A stretch of 64,000 nucleotides of DNA from JAUIET01 sp045106985 (GCA_045106985.1 JBGCFQ010000020.1:186001-250000), one strand, 5' to 3'. Counted from the stretch's first letter, positions 16,870 through 25,821 are shown. Made by a program: numbers and translations. The notes: generated from the letters alone by a model not told the origin.

Positions 16870-19475
16870 TGCGACTCGTAAGATGTAATAAGCGAGCCTT
16901 CATACTCATTACTGTTCTAGCGTTGCTAAGCAGAGAGGCACTGGCTGCAAAAGCCCTAAGTTTACCCAACCTGGAAGACATGCTTGACGCGTCTAGGGAG
17001 GTTGAAATAGCGACGGCCGAAATTGAAGAACGTATTTATTTGCTAAAACGTGAGCGTCTTCGCCGCGGTGTGAAGTTGTTTGCAAATGCTGGCTATTCCG
17101 ATGTTTCGGAAGTGGTTACAGACGATCTTCGTCGCGAATATCAGCGTCGACACATGACAATGGGTCTCAGCTACCCTTTGTTTGGAACGCACGCGATAGA
17201 AAAAAATGCAGTGTTAGAAGCTGAAGACGGGTTATTCGCCAGTGAGCAGCGCCGCGAAATAACTCGCCGGCGGGCTCTTTCTACGCTCAGGCGCAGCTAT
17301 GTGGATTATTGGTCGGCCATTCAGCGCATCAAGGTGTCGCGCCAGTTCTTGTCTATCGAGCCAGACACACATAATTGGCTCACAGAGCGAACGAAAACGG
17401 GGCATTTGCTCGAAGCTGACAGGCTGGAATTTATGACTGCGTTCGATCTCGCCAGACGTTCAGCAGCAAGTGATGAGGAAATTCGAAGTCGCAGCCATAG
17501 CGCTATGGCTCTGCTTACTGAAGATTCACTGCACAACTTCGAACCAGAACCACCTCAGCTTCCAAATGCCTGTTTGGACAAGGTAGCGTTGGAGCAACAG
17601 GCTATCCAACAACACCCTGAAATCAAACTGCTGCGAGCTCGTCTCGAAACGATACGATCTTTACGAAAACGCAGTACTGACATTGAAGCTAACGTTAATC
17701 TTAGCGCTTCGGTTGGACAGGACGAACCCTCTTCATTGTCTGACAATGGTCTTGCGTTGAGTGTTAACGTTCGAATGCCGCTGGAGTTTCTCAGTACACG
17801 AAAGTACTCGCGTTACGCTAAATCAGCCGAACTGCGACGCGCAAACCTCGAGCTCGACAAGCGCAGCCAGGAAGTACGCAATGGAATTCGATCGGCCATC
17901 GGTAGATATAGAACGGCAATTGAGAACTTGAGTTTCGCTGAAACCAGAGTAGCCGCGGCGTTGGAAACCATTCGAGAACGCCAACTACGCGCAGCTTCAC
18001 TGGCAGGCGATACCCTGGAGAAGCTTCAGCAAGCTAAGTTTGGCGCTTACCGTACGTCAATCGACCTGATCGATGCTGAAGGCTTATTGCTGAAATCGAC
18101 CATTGGCATATTAGCGCTGTCAGAATCCAGCTGCTTGGAACAGGAACCTGATATTCACATTGAGCCAGAACACGAGCCATTGATTTTAACGCGACCTCTG
18201 CCTCGACAATGGGCTTCTACGCTGAACCTGCAACCATTGTCGCCGTCTTCTCAGTTTGCCGTGCCGAGCTACACGAACACAAATTCAACAGCTAAAACTT
18301 TAAACAGAGCGAGCCCAGGTAATTCAGGCCAGGTCCAGTCTAAGAAAACAATAAAGATAAAGTCAGAAAGCGAGCCGTGGCCAACAAGTCTGTTAAGTCG
18401 TGTTTACTACGACGTGATCATGCCGCGACCTTCACAGGGCGCGCTGCTTAAGAAAACGCGCACTGAGATAATTCGAAAACCTCAGAATACCGACACATGG
18501 AAGCCCGTCGAAACGAAGCCCGTCGAAACTGTCGTTGCAGCGGCGATTAAAAGTACTGAAATAGCGAGCACTAAAACGGTTAGAGCTAAATTGCCGCGGC
18601 GCCGAGTGCACTATGAAGATGCCAGAGGACTCATAAAAGCGTCTTTTACTCCGCCGGCTAAAGCGCCAAGTATTACTGCTGTCCAAGAGACTATGAAACA
18701 GAGCGAAGCGCCGGTTACCGGCACCTATCTCTGGAAGAGTCGACGCATCATTAGCGATGAGAAGGCGCGCCAAAAGCTCTGGAAAAACCTTGAAGAAAAG
18801 AAAATATCGCGAGTTCTTTTATCGCTTGATGGCCATCAGATTCGAGCTACTAAGAATAGAAAACAGAAAATGCGACTGCACAATTTCCTTGCGGAAGCCA
18901 AGCAACAAGGCATAAGCGTTGAACTGCTGCTAGGCGAACCAACCTGGGTTCTGGAATCACATCGAGAGCGATTACTGGACATTGTGCAGCAGCTAAGTGA
19001 GCTGGAATTTTCAGGTCTGCATTTGGATATAGAGCCGGGCATGTTTGATTCTCGCCTACACGACCGAAAGCAGATATTGAAGCAGCTTGGCGACACTGTT
19101 GAAAGCGTTATAGCGATAAGCCCTTGGCCTGTCAGTATGAGTCTGCACTACCGTGATCTTGACGCAACTCAACCCTACTGCCTCGGTTGCCGTCTCACTA
19201 AACTGGATATTGCAGAAGTGACTTTGATGATTTACGTCAGCAATCCTGAACGAGTAGCTGAAATCGCGCGGCGCATCGCCAGACGCAACCCAACACTACG
19301 TTTTAGCATTGCGCAAAGTGTTGAGCCGATACTGAACTCAGAAGAAAGCCATGCGAATGTTAGCCTGCCAAAACTTGAAATGCGTCTAAGTGAACTTAGA
19401 AGCAAACTGGAGCCCTACAGTATCAACGGTATCTTGTTGCAATCGTGGTCTGATCTCGAGGAGATGAGTCAATGA
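16869..19475 (+). CDS. TolC-family outer-membrane channel fused to a glycosidase-like barrel
   Basis: An 868-residue protein that appears to be a fusion. A signal peptide (1-26) is followed by an outer-membrane efflux protein region of about 400 residues, rich in long Arg/Glu/Ala helices, with two repeat halves as in TolC. A disordered Ser/Thr/Pro/Lys linker (about 440-620) includes a tandem KPVET repeat. The C-terminal 240 residues form an alpha/beta barrel-like domain with alternating strands and helices, including FSGLHLDIEPG (D720, E722), reminiscent of GH18-type and related catalytic strands. Such a domain could trim or bind the exported glycan, as PgaB or PelA do. It overlaps the HlyD gene by ATGA. 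Barrel function is inference; the TolC call is firmer. Confidence 0.75.
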   Translation: MRLVRCNKRAFILITVLALLSREALAAKALSLPNLEDMLDASREVEIATAEIEERIYLLKRERLRRGVKLFANAGYSDVSEVVTDDLRREYQRRHMTMGLSYPLFGTHAIEKNAVLEAEDGLFASEQRREITRRRALSTLRRSYVDYWSAIQRIKVSRQFLSIEPDTHNWLTERTKTGHLLEADRLEFMTAFDLARRSAASDEEIRSRSHSAMALLTEDSLHNFEPEPPQLPNACLDKVALEQQAIQQHPEIKLLRARLETIRSLRKRSTDIEANVNLSASVGQDEPSSLSDNGLALSVNVRMPLEFLSTRKYSRYAKSAELRRANLELDKRSQEVRNGIRSAIGRYRTAIENLSFAETRVAAALETIRERQLRAASLAGDTLEKLQQAKFGAYRTSIDLIDAEGLLLKSTIGILALSESSCLEQEPDIHIEPEHEPLILTRPLPRQWASTLNLQPLSPSSQFAVPSYTNTNSTAKTLNRASPGNSGQVQSKKTIKIKSESEPWPTSLLSRVYYDVIMPRPSQGALLKKTRTEIIRKPQNTDTWKPVETKPVETVVAAAIKSTEIASTKTVRAKLPRRRVHYEDARGLIKASFTPPAKAPSITAVQETMKQSEAPVTGTYLWKSRRIISDEKARQKLWKNLEEKKISRVLLSLDGHQIRATKNRKQKMRLHNFLAEAKQQGISVELLLGEPTWVLESHRERLLDIVQQLSELEFSGLHLDIEPGMFDSRLHDRKQILKQLGDTVESVIAISPWPVSMSLHYRDLDATQPYCLGCRLTKLDIAEVTLMIYVSNPERVAEIARRIARRNPTLRFSIAQSVEPILNSEESHANVSLPKLEMRLSELRSKLEPYSINGILLQSWSDLEEMSQ
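18500..18529 (+). repeat. perfect 2 x 15-base tandem repeat in the linker
   Basis: GAAGCCCGTCGAAAC occurs twice head to tail and encodes KPVET-KPVET (residues 545-554) in the low-complexity linker of the TolC fusion. It is a likely slip-strand site that can change linker length in frame. Confidence 0.85.
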
Positions 19476-20524
19476 AGGTTAGATTCAGCTCTCCGAGAAA
19501 GTTAGAACCCGACGCTGAGCAAGGTATTAAATTGCCCTACGCTCCTTCCAAGCGAGTCGCCTCGAAAATGTCCTGGTATCTGGTGTTGGCGATCGTTTGC
19601 ACGCCATTGCTGTACGTGGTTCTTACCGCTATGGGATCGGTGCTAATCGTGTCTGAACCCGGCCACATTTCACTTGGAAAAATAGAGATTAACAGCAAGG
19701 CTTCCGGTGAGATCGCAGTACTTGAGGTCAACGTTGGAGACACTGTAAGAAAAGGCGATGTGCTTGCACGATTACGTGACCCACACCTGGCCGCTGAAAC
19801 CGACAGAGTAAGTTCGGAAATCGATTTGATGCTAAACAGCATTAATCGTAAAACCAACCGGCGGGACATAGACTCGCTTGAACGAAAGCTCCGATTAGCA
19901 ATAGAGAATAGAAATTTCTATGTTGACCAATATGAGGCTATGAAAACGCTGTTTGAGCGCCGTTCTGCCACGCGGGCCGACCTCAATGCTGCACGAGTTA
20001 CGGTTCAGCGTGCCAAACTCAATGTGCTGGATTACCAAACGCAGCTGGCTGAACTAAGAAGTACCCCGCAGAAAACACTGAAACTAACCCAGCTGGAAGC
20101 AGAGCTAAGAGCTCTGCATGCGCGCGAAGAATCTCTGATTCAGAGAGCTCCAGCAGCTGGCCGAATATTGGATATTTTTGTGCGCGAAAGTGAGGTAGTA
20201 CGTGTCGGTGACGGCTTAGCACTGATAGGCGAGCCTGATGCAGCCCATGCGGTGGCATACATAGATCCAAAATACACCCGCTACGCACGCTTAGGGCAAA
20301 CTGCAGTGGTGAAATTACCCAACGGTGAAACGGTCACCGCAAAGATTTCATCCTTACCAGAAATCACTCATCGGCTACCTTCTGACTTTGCCCGGCCGCT
20401 TGGTCTGCGCAGTATGAAAATACTAGCGAATTTAGAATTAGAAGATAATTTACCACAAGAAGCAAAAGTCGAAGGCCTTCCCGTTTCGGTGCGGTTCCCC
20501 TTCAGTTTTGCTGGATCATTCTAG
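19472..20524 (+). CDS. HlyD-family periplasmic adaptor
   Basis: A 350-residue membrane fusion protein that would bridge the inner-membrane synthase and the TolC-like channel. One transmembrane helix is at about residues 35-60. A split biotinyl-lipoyl domain follows: ASGEIAVLEVNVGDTVRKGDVLARL at 71-95, closing with APAAGRILDIFVRESEVVRVGDGLALI at about 222-248. Between them is a coiled-coil hairpin of about 110 residues, and a beta-barrel region ends the protein. The ATG overlaps the preceding stop, so translation is coupled. The gene order synthase-TolC-HlyD implies a tripartite glycan exporter. Confidence 0.88.
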   Translation: MKVRFSSPRKLEPDAEQGIKLPYAPSKRVASKMSWYLVLAIVCTPLLYVVLTAMGSVLIVSEPGHISLGKIEINSKASGEIAVLEVNVGDTVRKGDVLARLRDPHLAAETDRVSSEIDLMLNSINRKTNRRDIDSLERKLRLAIENRNFYVDQYEAMKTLFERRSATRADLNAARVTVQRAKLNVLDYQTQLAELRSTPQKTLKLTQLEAELRALHAREESLIQRAPAAGRILDIFVRESEVVRVGDGLALIGEPDAAHAVAYIDPKYTRYARLGQTAVVKLPNGETVTAKISSLPEITHRLPSDFARPLGLRSMKILANLELEDNLPQEAKVEGLPVSVRFPFSFAGSF

Positions 20525-20587
20525 AAATTTATAAACAAGCCTTCGGCCTCGCGTAGTTGGCCAAAGGTCAGTTTTAAGGACATCACT

Positions 20588-21043
20588 ATGCTTAAACACT
20601 CAAGCTCAACAACGCCCTACAAAAGGCTACTGACATTAATCATTGTTATCTGTTCAACAATGTCTACTTTCGCAACGGCGAGTGATCGTGGCGCGTATTG
20701 GCATCTGGCTTACAAACCGACAAGGGAAACTCGAGTGATTGATATGCCGAGTTCACTGTACGCTGTGCAGCTACTTGCAGTGTCTACTAAACAGCAAGTT
20801 GAGCGATTTGCTGAAGATCACGACCTATACGACCTGACAGCTGTTCGCATCGCTCAGAATGGCAAGCCCTTATATGTGTTACTACCGGGCGTATACAAGA
20901 ATCGTGAAGATGCCCAAACAGCCGTTGCCTCGTTACCCGACGCCGTTAAAGCATTGAACCCAAGGATCAGACCATTGAAAGGTCTGCAAGATGCCATGCG
21001 CCGTGCCGACCAAACGACCTTTGCTGCCAGCGATGATATGTAA
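20588..21043 (+). CDS. secreted SPOR-domain protein
   Basis: A 151-residue exported protein: signal peptide (about 1-32), a short spacer, and a SPOR-like fold beginning at SLYAVQLLAVSTKQQVERFAEDH (residues about 56-78) with a second strand in LYVLLPGVYKNREDAQTAVASLP. SPOR domains bind peptidoglycan glycan strands stripped of peptides. It lies 63 bases after the HlyD gene on the same strand with an AAGGA site, so it is probably the last gene of the exopolysaccharide operon. It may anchor or position the envelope complex. Confidence 0.8.
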   Translation: MLKHSSSTTPYKRLLTLIIVICSTMSTFATASDRGAYWHLAYKPTRETRVIDMPSSLYAVQLLAVSTKQQVERFAEDHDLYDLTAVRIAQNGKPLYVLLPGVYKNREDAQTAVASLPDAVKALNPRIRPLKGLQDAMRRADQTTFAASDDM

Positions 21044-21063
21044 ACGGTGAGATCGTGAGCCCC

Positions 21064-21519
21064 TCAGTCATCAAGGAAAGACATGAACTCCGGAGTATTA
21101 AATTTCCAGCTTCGCTGCTCTGACCGCTCTTTAATTCTCCAACCCTCGTTGGTTCGCACATAGATATCGTTGTACCAAAGACCTAACATAAAGGTCTGTG
21201 TTTCACCTTTGCCAAGCCTCATCTCCTGCGGGTTAAAACACATAATATGACCCGTAGCAGTATCTCCATCTAGTTTAACTTGCATATTGGCATTGAGATG
21301 CTGCGTGTACGGAAATATTCCCATGGCATCAACGAGAAATTTAATCGTATCTTCAAGGCTTCCTTTAGAACCGCCGAACACGCTGTAATCGATGTGAGCG
21401 TCCTCGGTGAATACAGAGCGAAGTTCTTCAAAAGCCTTTCTGTTGATTATGTCCGAGTAGTGCCAAATCAAATCTTCAATTTCTATGCGATCGGATATTT
21501 GCTGCAAAGACAATGTCAT
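21064..21519 (-). CDS. SnoaL/NTF2-like domain protein
   Basis: A 151-residue NTF2-fold protein of the SnoaL-like group often found in steroid and polyketide catabolism. Typical opening: ISDRIEIEDLIWHYSDIINRKAFEELRSVFTEDAHIDYS, with the Tyr and Asp that line the cavity in steroid isomerase-like relatives. It ends in a region with WRIKERSEQRSW. The ATG at 21519 follows GAGG; the open frame extends upstream to 21594 without family features. The substrate is unknown. It converges on the SPOR gene. Confidence 0.75.
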   Translation of the reverse strand: MTLSLQQISDRIEIEDLIWHYSDIINRKAFEELRSVFTEDAHIDYSVFGGSKGSLEDTIKFLVDAMGIFPYTQHLNANMQVKLDGDTATGHIMCFNPQEMRLGKGETQTFMLGLWYNDIYVRTNEGWRIKERSEQRSWKFNTPEFMSFLDD

Positions 21520-21744
21520 AGGGGCCGCCTCAGAGTAACTTTTCGTTAACTTGGAATGCGTACCAGCCCTTCGGTAGCATGGACGCAATAGCACAATCCT
21601 ATGGTGCTGATGCGGTGCAGGTAAAGTAAAAGGCTAGGAACTTTAGTTACGCTTTGTTAGGCATCCATATCGCACCTACGGAGGCTTCGCACATTCAACC
21701 CATTTTTAGTTATTGCACCATTCATAACAAAGAGAGTAAAGCTT

Positions 21745-22515
21745 ATGTCTTCACCACAGGGTAACACCGGCGATATCGTCAACTGGCCAATGATAAAGGT
21801 CGTGTATAGAACCGATGAAGACAAGATAGCGGCCTTGTTACCTCCGGGAATTGAGCCTGGAGCTAACCCGAACGTTAATGTCACTATCTATAATTTTCCA
21901 GTACCCGATGAACCCGAGTACGGGATCGTTATGACCGTTGATGCTGATTACAATGGTATCGCTGGAGAATACACTCTGGGCTATGGCATAGACCAAGAGT
22001 CAGCTATTTTTACCAGCCAACATATGAATGGCCAGCCCAAGTTTCCTTGTGATACGACATACTATCGTATGGGCAATAAGGTAACGGCCAGGTGTTCACA
22101 CCAAGGTTACACCTTCGTTGAATTCAATGGCGTATCGAGCGGGGTTAACGAACCTAAGGATGACTGGGAACAGCACGAGTGGTGGATTAAGGTGTCCCGG
22201 GCTGCCAACGTAGTGCCAATCCCTGAATACGACTTCCCGCCACATGTGGTGCATGTACGAAGCAAGTATGGCACCGCACATCGTGAAGCCATCGATGGCC
22301 AGCTGATATTGCATCCTAGCCCATGGGACCCCATAGCAACCTTATTGCCTATGCGTGAGCAGCTGTCGGCTCACCTTTGGTGGCCTACCTTTTTGGACCG
22401 GGAAATTAAATTGGCCGGGCAACTCGACGCTGAAGCCTTCTTGCCCCACCTGGACGTAATATCCGGATCACGCTGGCCAGGTGAAAATGGCGGGCCAAAG
22501 CGCTCTGCTACCTAG
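21745..22515 (+). CDS. acetoacetate-decarboxylase-like protein
   Basis: A 256-residue protein with the acetoacetate decarboxylase (ADC) fold. Features are LLPPGIEPGANPNVNVTIYNF near the N-terminus and GQPKFPCDTTYYRMGNKVTARC in the middle, where the Lys of GQPK is a candidate Schiff-base residue. ADC-like proteins of this branch are often not true decarboxylases. The neighbours are CoA-ester and steroid-type catabolic genes. AGAGAG precedes the ATG. It is separated by 127 bases from the next operon, which has its own operator-like repeat. Confidence 0.72.
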   Translation: MSSPQGNTGDIVNWPMIKVVYRTDEDKIAALLPPGIEPGANPNVNVTIYNFPVPDEPEYGIVMTVDADYNGIAGEYTLGYGIDQESAIFTSQHMNGQPKFPCDTTYYRMGNKVTARCSHQGYTFVEFNGVSSGVNEPKDDWEQHEWWIKVSRAANVVPIPEYDFPPHVVHVRSKYGTAHREAIDGQLILHPSPWDPIATLLPMREQLSAHLWWPTFLDREIKLAGQLDAEAFLPHLDVISGSRWPGENGGPKRSAT

Positions 22516-22593
22516 CAGATCGTGAATTCATATTCGTTACTGATCGGTCAATAGGCCTTTCTTTCGGATACACTAGCGACCATCAAACTCGAA

Positions 22594-22615
22594 GATCGAA
22601 CCCTTGGGTTCGATC
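22594..22615. promoter_or_regulatory. 22-base perfect inverted repeat before the DUF35/thiolase operon
   Basis: Arms GATCGAACCC and GGGTTCGATC with a 2-base centre TT, ending 27 bases before the operon's start codon. No T-run follows, so a repressor site or mRNA hairpin is more likely than a terminator. A second copy was not seen elsewhere in the window. Confidence 0.65.
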
Positions 22616-22642
22616 CAACTATCCAGCACTGAGGAGAAAACC

Positions 22643-23092
22643 TTGAGTTCACCTGAAATCATGCAGGAAGATTTCAGCGTCAGTTACACCTACACCCGTT
22701 CAACCGGGCCGGTAATTGGCGACTTCCTGACAGCACTTCGCGACCAACAGAAAATTCTTGGTATCAAAGGTAGCGATGGTCGCACTCTGGTACCACCGAT
22801 GGAGTTTGACCCGATTACGACCGAACCATTGAGCGAAATGGTAGAAGTTAGTGATGAAGGAACCGTGACCAGCTTTTGCTGGGTAAAAAACCCAATCAAA
22901 AACCATCACTTACAGCATCCTTTCGCATTCGCCAGTATTCGGCTCAAAGGGGCTGATACTGATTTTATCCATATGGTTGATTGCGGGGATGAGGGCAAAA
23001 TTTCGGTAGGTTGCAGCGTTAAAGCGCGCTGGGCAAGTGAACGCACCGGCACCATGACTGACATTGCCGCATTTGATGTAACAGGAGCATAG
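22643..23092 (+). CDS. DUF35 OB-fold protein lacking zinc-ribbon cysteines (copy 1), TTG start
   Basis: A 149-residue relative of the DUF35/ChsH2-C family, which partners thiolase-fold enzymes such as the steroid aldolase Ltp2 and HMG-CoA synthase/thiolase complexes. The usual N-terminal zinc ribbon CxxC pairs are absent; the equivalent segment is GSDGRTLVPP, so the ribbon is degenerate. The OB-fold follows (GTVTSFCWV ... FAFASIRLKGADTDFIHMVD). The TTG at 22643 is chosen because GAGGAG lies just upstream; an earlier in-frame TTG at 22604 falls in the inverted repeat. It is followed by a paralogue 4 bases later. Confidence 0.78.
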   Translation: MSSPEIMQEDFSVSYTYTRSTGPVIGDFLTALRDQQKILGIKGSDGRTLVPPMEFDPITTEPLSEMVEVSDEGTVTSFCWVKNPIKNHHLQHPFAFASIRLKGADTDFIHMVDCGDEGKISVGCSVKARWASERTGTMTDIAAFDVTGA

Positions 23093-23096
23093 ATTC

Positions 23097-23606
23097 ATGG
23101 CTGATAAAAAAGATCCTAATACCGAGCGCGTCAACATTATGTATGCGCCGGTGAACCTCGATTACACATTTACCGCATCTGACCACACCTCAATGTTTCT
23201 TTCTGCGATTAAGGAAGGCCAATTTCTTGGCAGCCAGGTAAAAGAAGGCTCGCCTGTGTACGTTCCACCTCGCCCGGTATGCCCTGAAACAGGATTGCCG
23301 GCGCTAAATATGGTGACGCTACCTGATACCGGCAAGGTTCACTGGTTCACCATTGTTCACATCCCTATTCCACACAATCCCATCAAGCCACCCTTTGTGG
23401 TAGCAAATATTCTGCTGGATGGCGCCGACATCACCTTCCTGCATTTGATCAGTGGTTGCGAAAATGAGGATATTGAGATGGGTATGCGGGTAAAAGCGGT
23501 TTGGAAACCCGAAAGTGAACGCACTCTATCCCCAGCTAACATTCATTTCTTTGCACCAATCGACAAGGCTGACGCCTTGTCTGAAGCGCTGGCAAATAAG
23601 GAATAA
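23097..23606 (+). CDS. DUF35 OB-fold protein (copy 2)
   Basis: A 169-residue paralogue of the preceding gene, with the same plan: an N-terminal helix (FLSAIKEGQFLG), a decayed ribbon (VYVPPRPVCPETG with one cysteine) and an OB-fold (GKVHWFTIVHIPIP ... FVVANILLDGADITFLHLI). Adjacent duplicated DUF35 genes next to two thiolase-fold genes suggest a hetero-oligomer in which each thiolase-like chain has its own OB partner. Its stop lies 2 bases before the next ATG. Confidence 0.78.
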   Translation: MADKKDPNTERVNIMYAPVNLDYTFTASDHTSMFLSAIKEGQFLGSQVKEGSPVYVPPRPVCPETGLPALNMVTLPDTGKVHWFTIVHIPIPHNPIKPPFVVANILLDGADITFLHLISGCENEDIEMGMRVKAVWKPESERTLSPANIHFFAPIDKADALSEALANKE

Positions 23607-23608
23607 AA

Positions 23609-24667
23609 ATGAGAGAAGTAGCAATAGTAAATTATCGCCAGACTCCCGCGGTTAGAGATTCCGGCAGTACTAACGAACTGCAAATGCTGCAGAGCATAAT
23701 ACAAGGTGTTATTGCCGAGTCCAATATCAGTCTTGATGACCTGGACTTTGTGTGTTCTGGCAGTTGCGACTACCTTGCAGGAGCCGCCTTCGCCTTCGTA
23801 GAAGCCATTGAGGCCGTAGGTCCATTTCCGGCGATTAAAGAATCTCACGTTGAAATGGACGCCGCTTGGGCATTGTATGAAGCCGTGTTGAAGATTCGTA
23901 CCGGTGAAGCCGACTCCGCGTTGATATACGGCTTTGGTAAATCGTCACCAGGAGAATTGCGATCAGTCATGAGCTTGCAACTCGACCCCTACTATCTAGC
24001 GCCACTGTGGCTGGACACAATTAGCGCCGCTGCACTTCAAGCTTCGCAATGTCTTGATAAGGGTGTTATTAGCGAAGCTGATATGGCCGCTGTGGTTGCC
24101 CGCAGCCGAGCCAACGCCAAAAATGTGGAGGGTACGCAACTCAGTGGCGATTACAGCATCGACGATTTGCTGGCAAAACCAACCTTTGTTTCTCCTCTTC
24201 GCAAACACGATTGCGCACCGATTACTGACGGTGCTTCTGTGATGATTATCGCAACGCCTGAAAAAGCAAAGCAATGGTGCGACAACCCGGTACTCATCAC
24301 CGGCCTAGATAACCGCATCGAAAGTTCAATGCCTACCCTGCGAGACCTAACGCGGTCGGTATCGACTGAAACGGCTGGCAAATCGGCTGGCGTTAATGAC
24401 AAAGCTGTAGACTTTGCCGAGTTACATGCACCCTTTAGCCACCAGGAAATACTGCTACAGCGGGCCTTGGGCTTAGGCGACTCAGTCGACATTAATCCCT
24501 CTGGTGGAGCGCTCGCCGCTAACACTATGATGGCAGCCGGACTGGACAGAATTGGCCATGCCGCAAAAATGATTCAGAGCGGACGTTACAAACGAGGTGT
24601 GGCGCACGCAACATCTGGTTCTTGTCTGCAACATAACCTTGTCGCTGTACTGGAGGCCTCATCATGA
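23609..24667 (+). CDS. thiolase-fold protein without nucleophilic Cys (copy 1)
   Basis: A 352-residue protein of the SCP2-thiolase/lipid-transfer (Ltp) group. Where thiolases carry the acylated Cys in a CASG turn, this protein has SHVEMDAAWAL (about residues 78-88), so ordinary Claisen thiolysis is unlikely. Later conserved segments are present: CAPITDGASVMII, VDFAELHAPFSHQEIL with the conserved His, and NPSGGALAANTMMAAGL. Ltp proteins of this kind act as retro-aldolases or pair with an active chain. It overlaps the next gene by ATGA, a strong sign of a complex. Confidence 0.82.
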   Translation: MREVAIVNYRQTPAVRDSGSTNELQMLQSIIQGVIAESNISLDDLDFVCSGSCDYLAGAAFAFVEAIEAVGPFPAIKESHVEMDAAWALYEAVLKIRTGEADSALIYGFGKSSPGELRSVMSLQLDPYYLAPLWLDTISAAALQASQCLDKGVISEADMAAVVARSRANAKNVEGTQLSGDYSIDDLLAKPTFVSPLRKHDCAPITDGASVMIIATPEKAKQWCDNPVLITGLDNRIESSMPTLRDLTRSVSTETAGKSAGVNDKAVDFAELHAPFSHQEILLQRALGLGDSVDINPSGGALAANTMMAAGLDRIGHAAKMIQSGRYKRGVAHATSGSCLQHNLVAVLEASS

Positions 24668-25821
24668 GCCGCTTAGCTGCCGTAGTAGGCATCGGACAAA
24701 CCGAATACCGATCAGCTCGCAAAGACGTATCCATGGCGGGCCTGGTTCACGAAGCCGCTCGCAGAGCATTAGAAGACGCTGATTTAACTTGGAATGACAT
24801 AGATGCAGTGATCATTGGCAAAGCGCCTGATATGTTTGAGGGTGTGGTAATGCCTGAGCTGTATCTTGCCGATGCACTTGGTGCCGTTGGAAAACCCATG
24901 ATGAGGGTGCACACGGCCGGCAGTGTTGGCGGTTCGACCGCCGTTGTTGCGGCAACACACGTTACCAGTGGCACTTTTGATCGAATTCTTACGGTCACTT
25001 TTGAGAAGCAATCAGAGTCGAACGCGATGTGGGCCTTGTCTATTGCCCGCCCTTTTTCAATGCATTTAAATGCCGGAGCCGGTGGCCATTTCGCGCCACA
25101 TGTTCGTGAGTATATGCGTCGTAGTGGAGCCCCTGCCCATGTAGGGCCCATGGTCGCGGTAAAGGATCGAAAGAACGCGCTGCTTAATCCTTTGGCACAT
25201 CTTCAAATTGCGGACATCTCGCTTGAGATGGTGATGGATTCCCCTATGCTTTGGGACCCCATTAGATTCCTGGAAAGCTGCCCATCATCAGATGGCGCCT
25301 GCGCAATGGTTATTTCAAACGAAGAGTTAGCAAGCAAAGGACCGAACAAGCCAGCCTGGATTCGCGGCATGGCGATGCGCAGCGAAACCATGACCTGCAA
25401 AGGCCGAGACGAAGTTAATCCGGGGGCCGGCAGCTCATGCGCACAGGACGTTTACGATCAAGCGGGCATTAAAGATCCACGCAAAGATATTGATATGGCA
25501 GAAGTGTATGTACCATTTAGTTGGTACGAGCCTATGTGGTTGGAAAACCTCGGCTTTGCCGATGAGGGCGAAGGCTGGAAGCTGACTGAAGCGGGCGAAA
25601 CAGAAATTGGCGGTTCAATTCCATTCAATTGTTCGGGTGGGGTTCTGTCCACCAACGCAATTGGTGCATCTGGAATGATTCGTTTTGCCGAAGCCGCGCG
25701 CCAGGTGCGAGGTACCGCTGATGCTCATCAGGTTGAGGGCGCAAAGATGGCCATCGGTCATGCCTATGGAGCCAGTGCGCAGTTTTTTGCAATGTGGGCG
25801 GTTAGTAGCGAGAAGCCTTAA
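24664..25821 (+). CDS. thiolase-fold protein without nucleophilic Cys (copy 2), Ltp-like
   Basis: A 385-residue Ltp-type thiolase-fold protein. The nucleophile turn reads HTAGSVGGS (residues 83-91), with Gly or Ser in place of Cys, as in steroid side-chain aldolases of the Ltp2 type. Further family motifs are DGACAMVISNEE, DMAEVYVPFSWYEPMWLENLGF (in the position of the NExF motif, with Val replacing Phe) and the C-terminal GGVLSTNAIGASGM. Known relatives (Ltp2 with ChsH2-DUF35) cleave the last two or three carbons of steroid side-chain CoA esters. A similar retro-aldol role is inferred here, not shown. Confidence 0.83.
   Translation: MSRLAAVVGIGQTEYRSARKDVSMAGLVHEAARRALEDADLTWNDIDAVIIGKAPDMFEGVVMPELYLADALGAVGKPMMRVHTAGSVGGSTAVVAATHVTSGTFDRILTVTFEKQSESNAMWALSIARPFSMHLNAGAGGHFAPHVREYMRRSGAPAHVGPMVAVKDRKNALLNPLAHLQIADISLEMVMDSPMLWDPIRFLESCPSSDGACAMVISNEELASKGPNKPAWIRGMAMRSETMTCKGRDEVNPGAGSSCAQDVYDQAGIKDPRKDIDMAEVYVPFSWYEPMWLENLGFADEGEGWKLTEAGETEIGGSIPFNCSGGVLSTNAIGASGMIRFAEAARQVRGTADAHQVEGAKMAIGHAYGASAQFFAMWAVSSEKP

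Noticed and set aside
16869..19475. Frameshift or assembly fusion of two genes
   Set aside because: The frame is continuous, the linker is lysine/serine/proline-rich with an in-frame repeat, and no internal start or ribosome site was evident.
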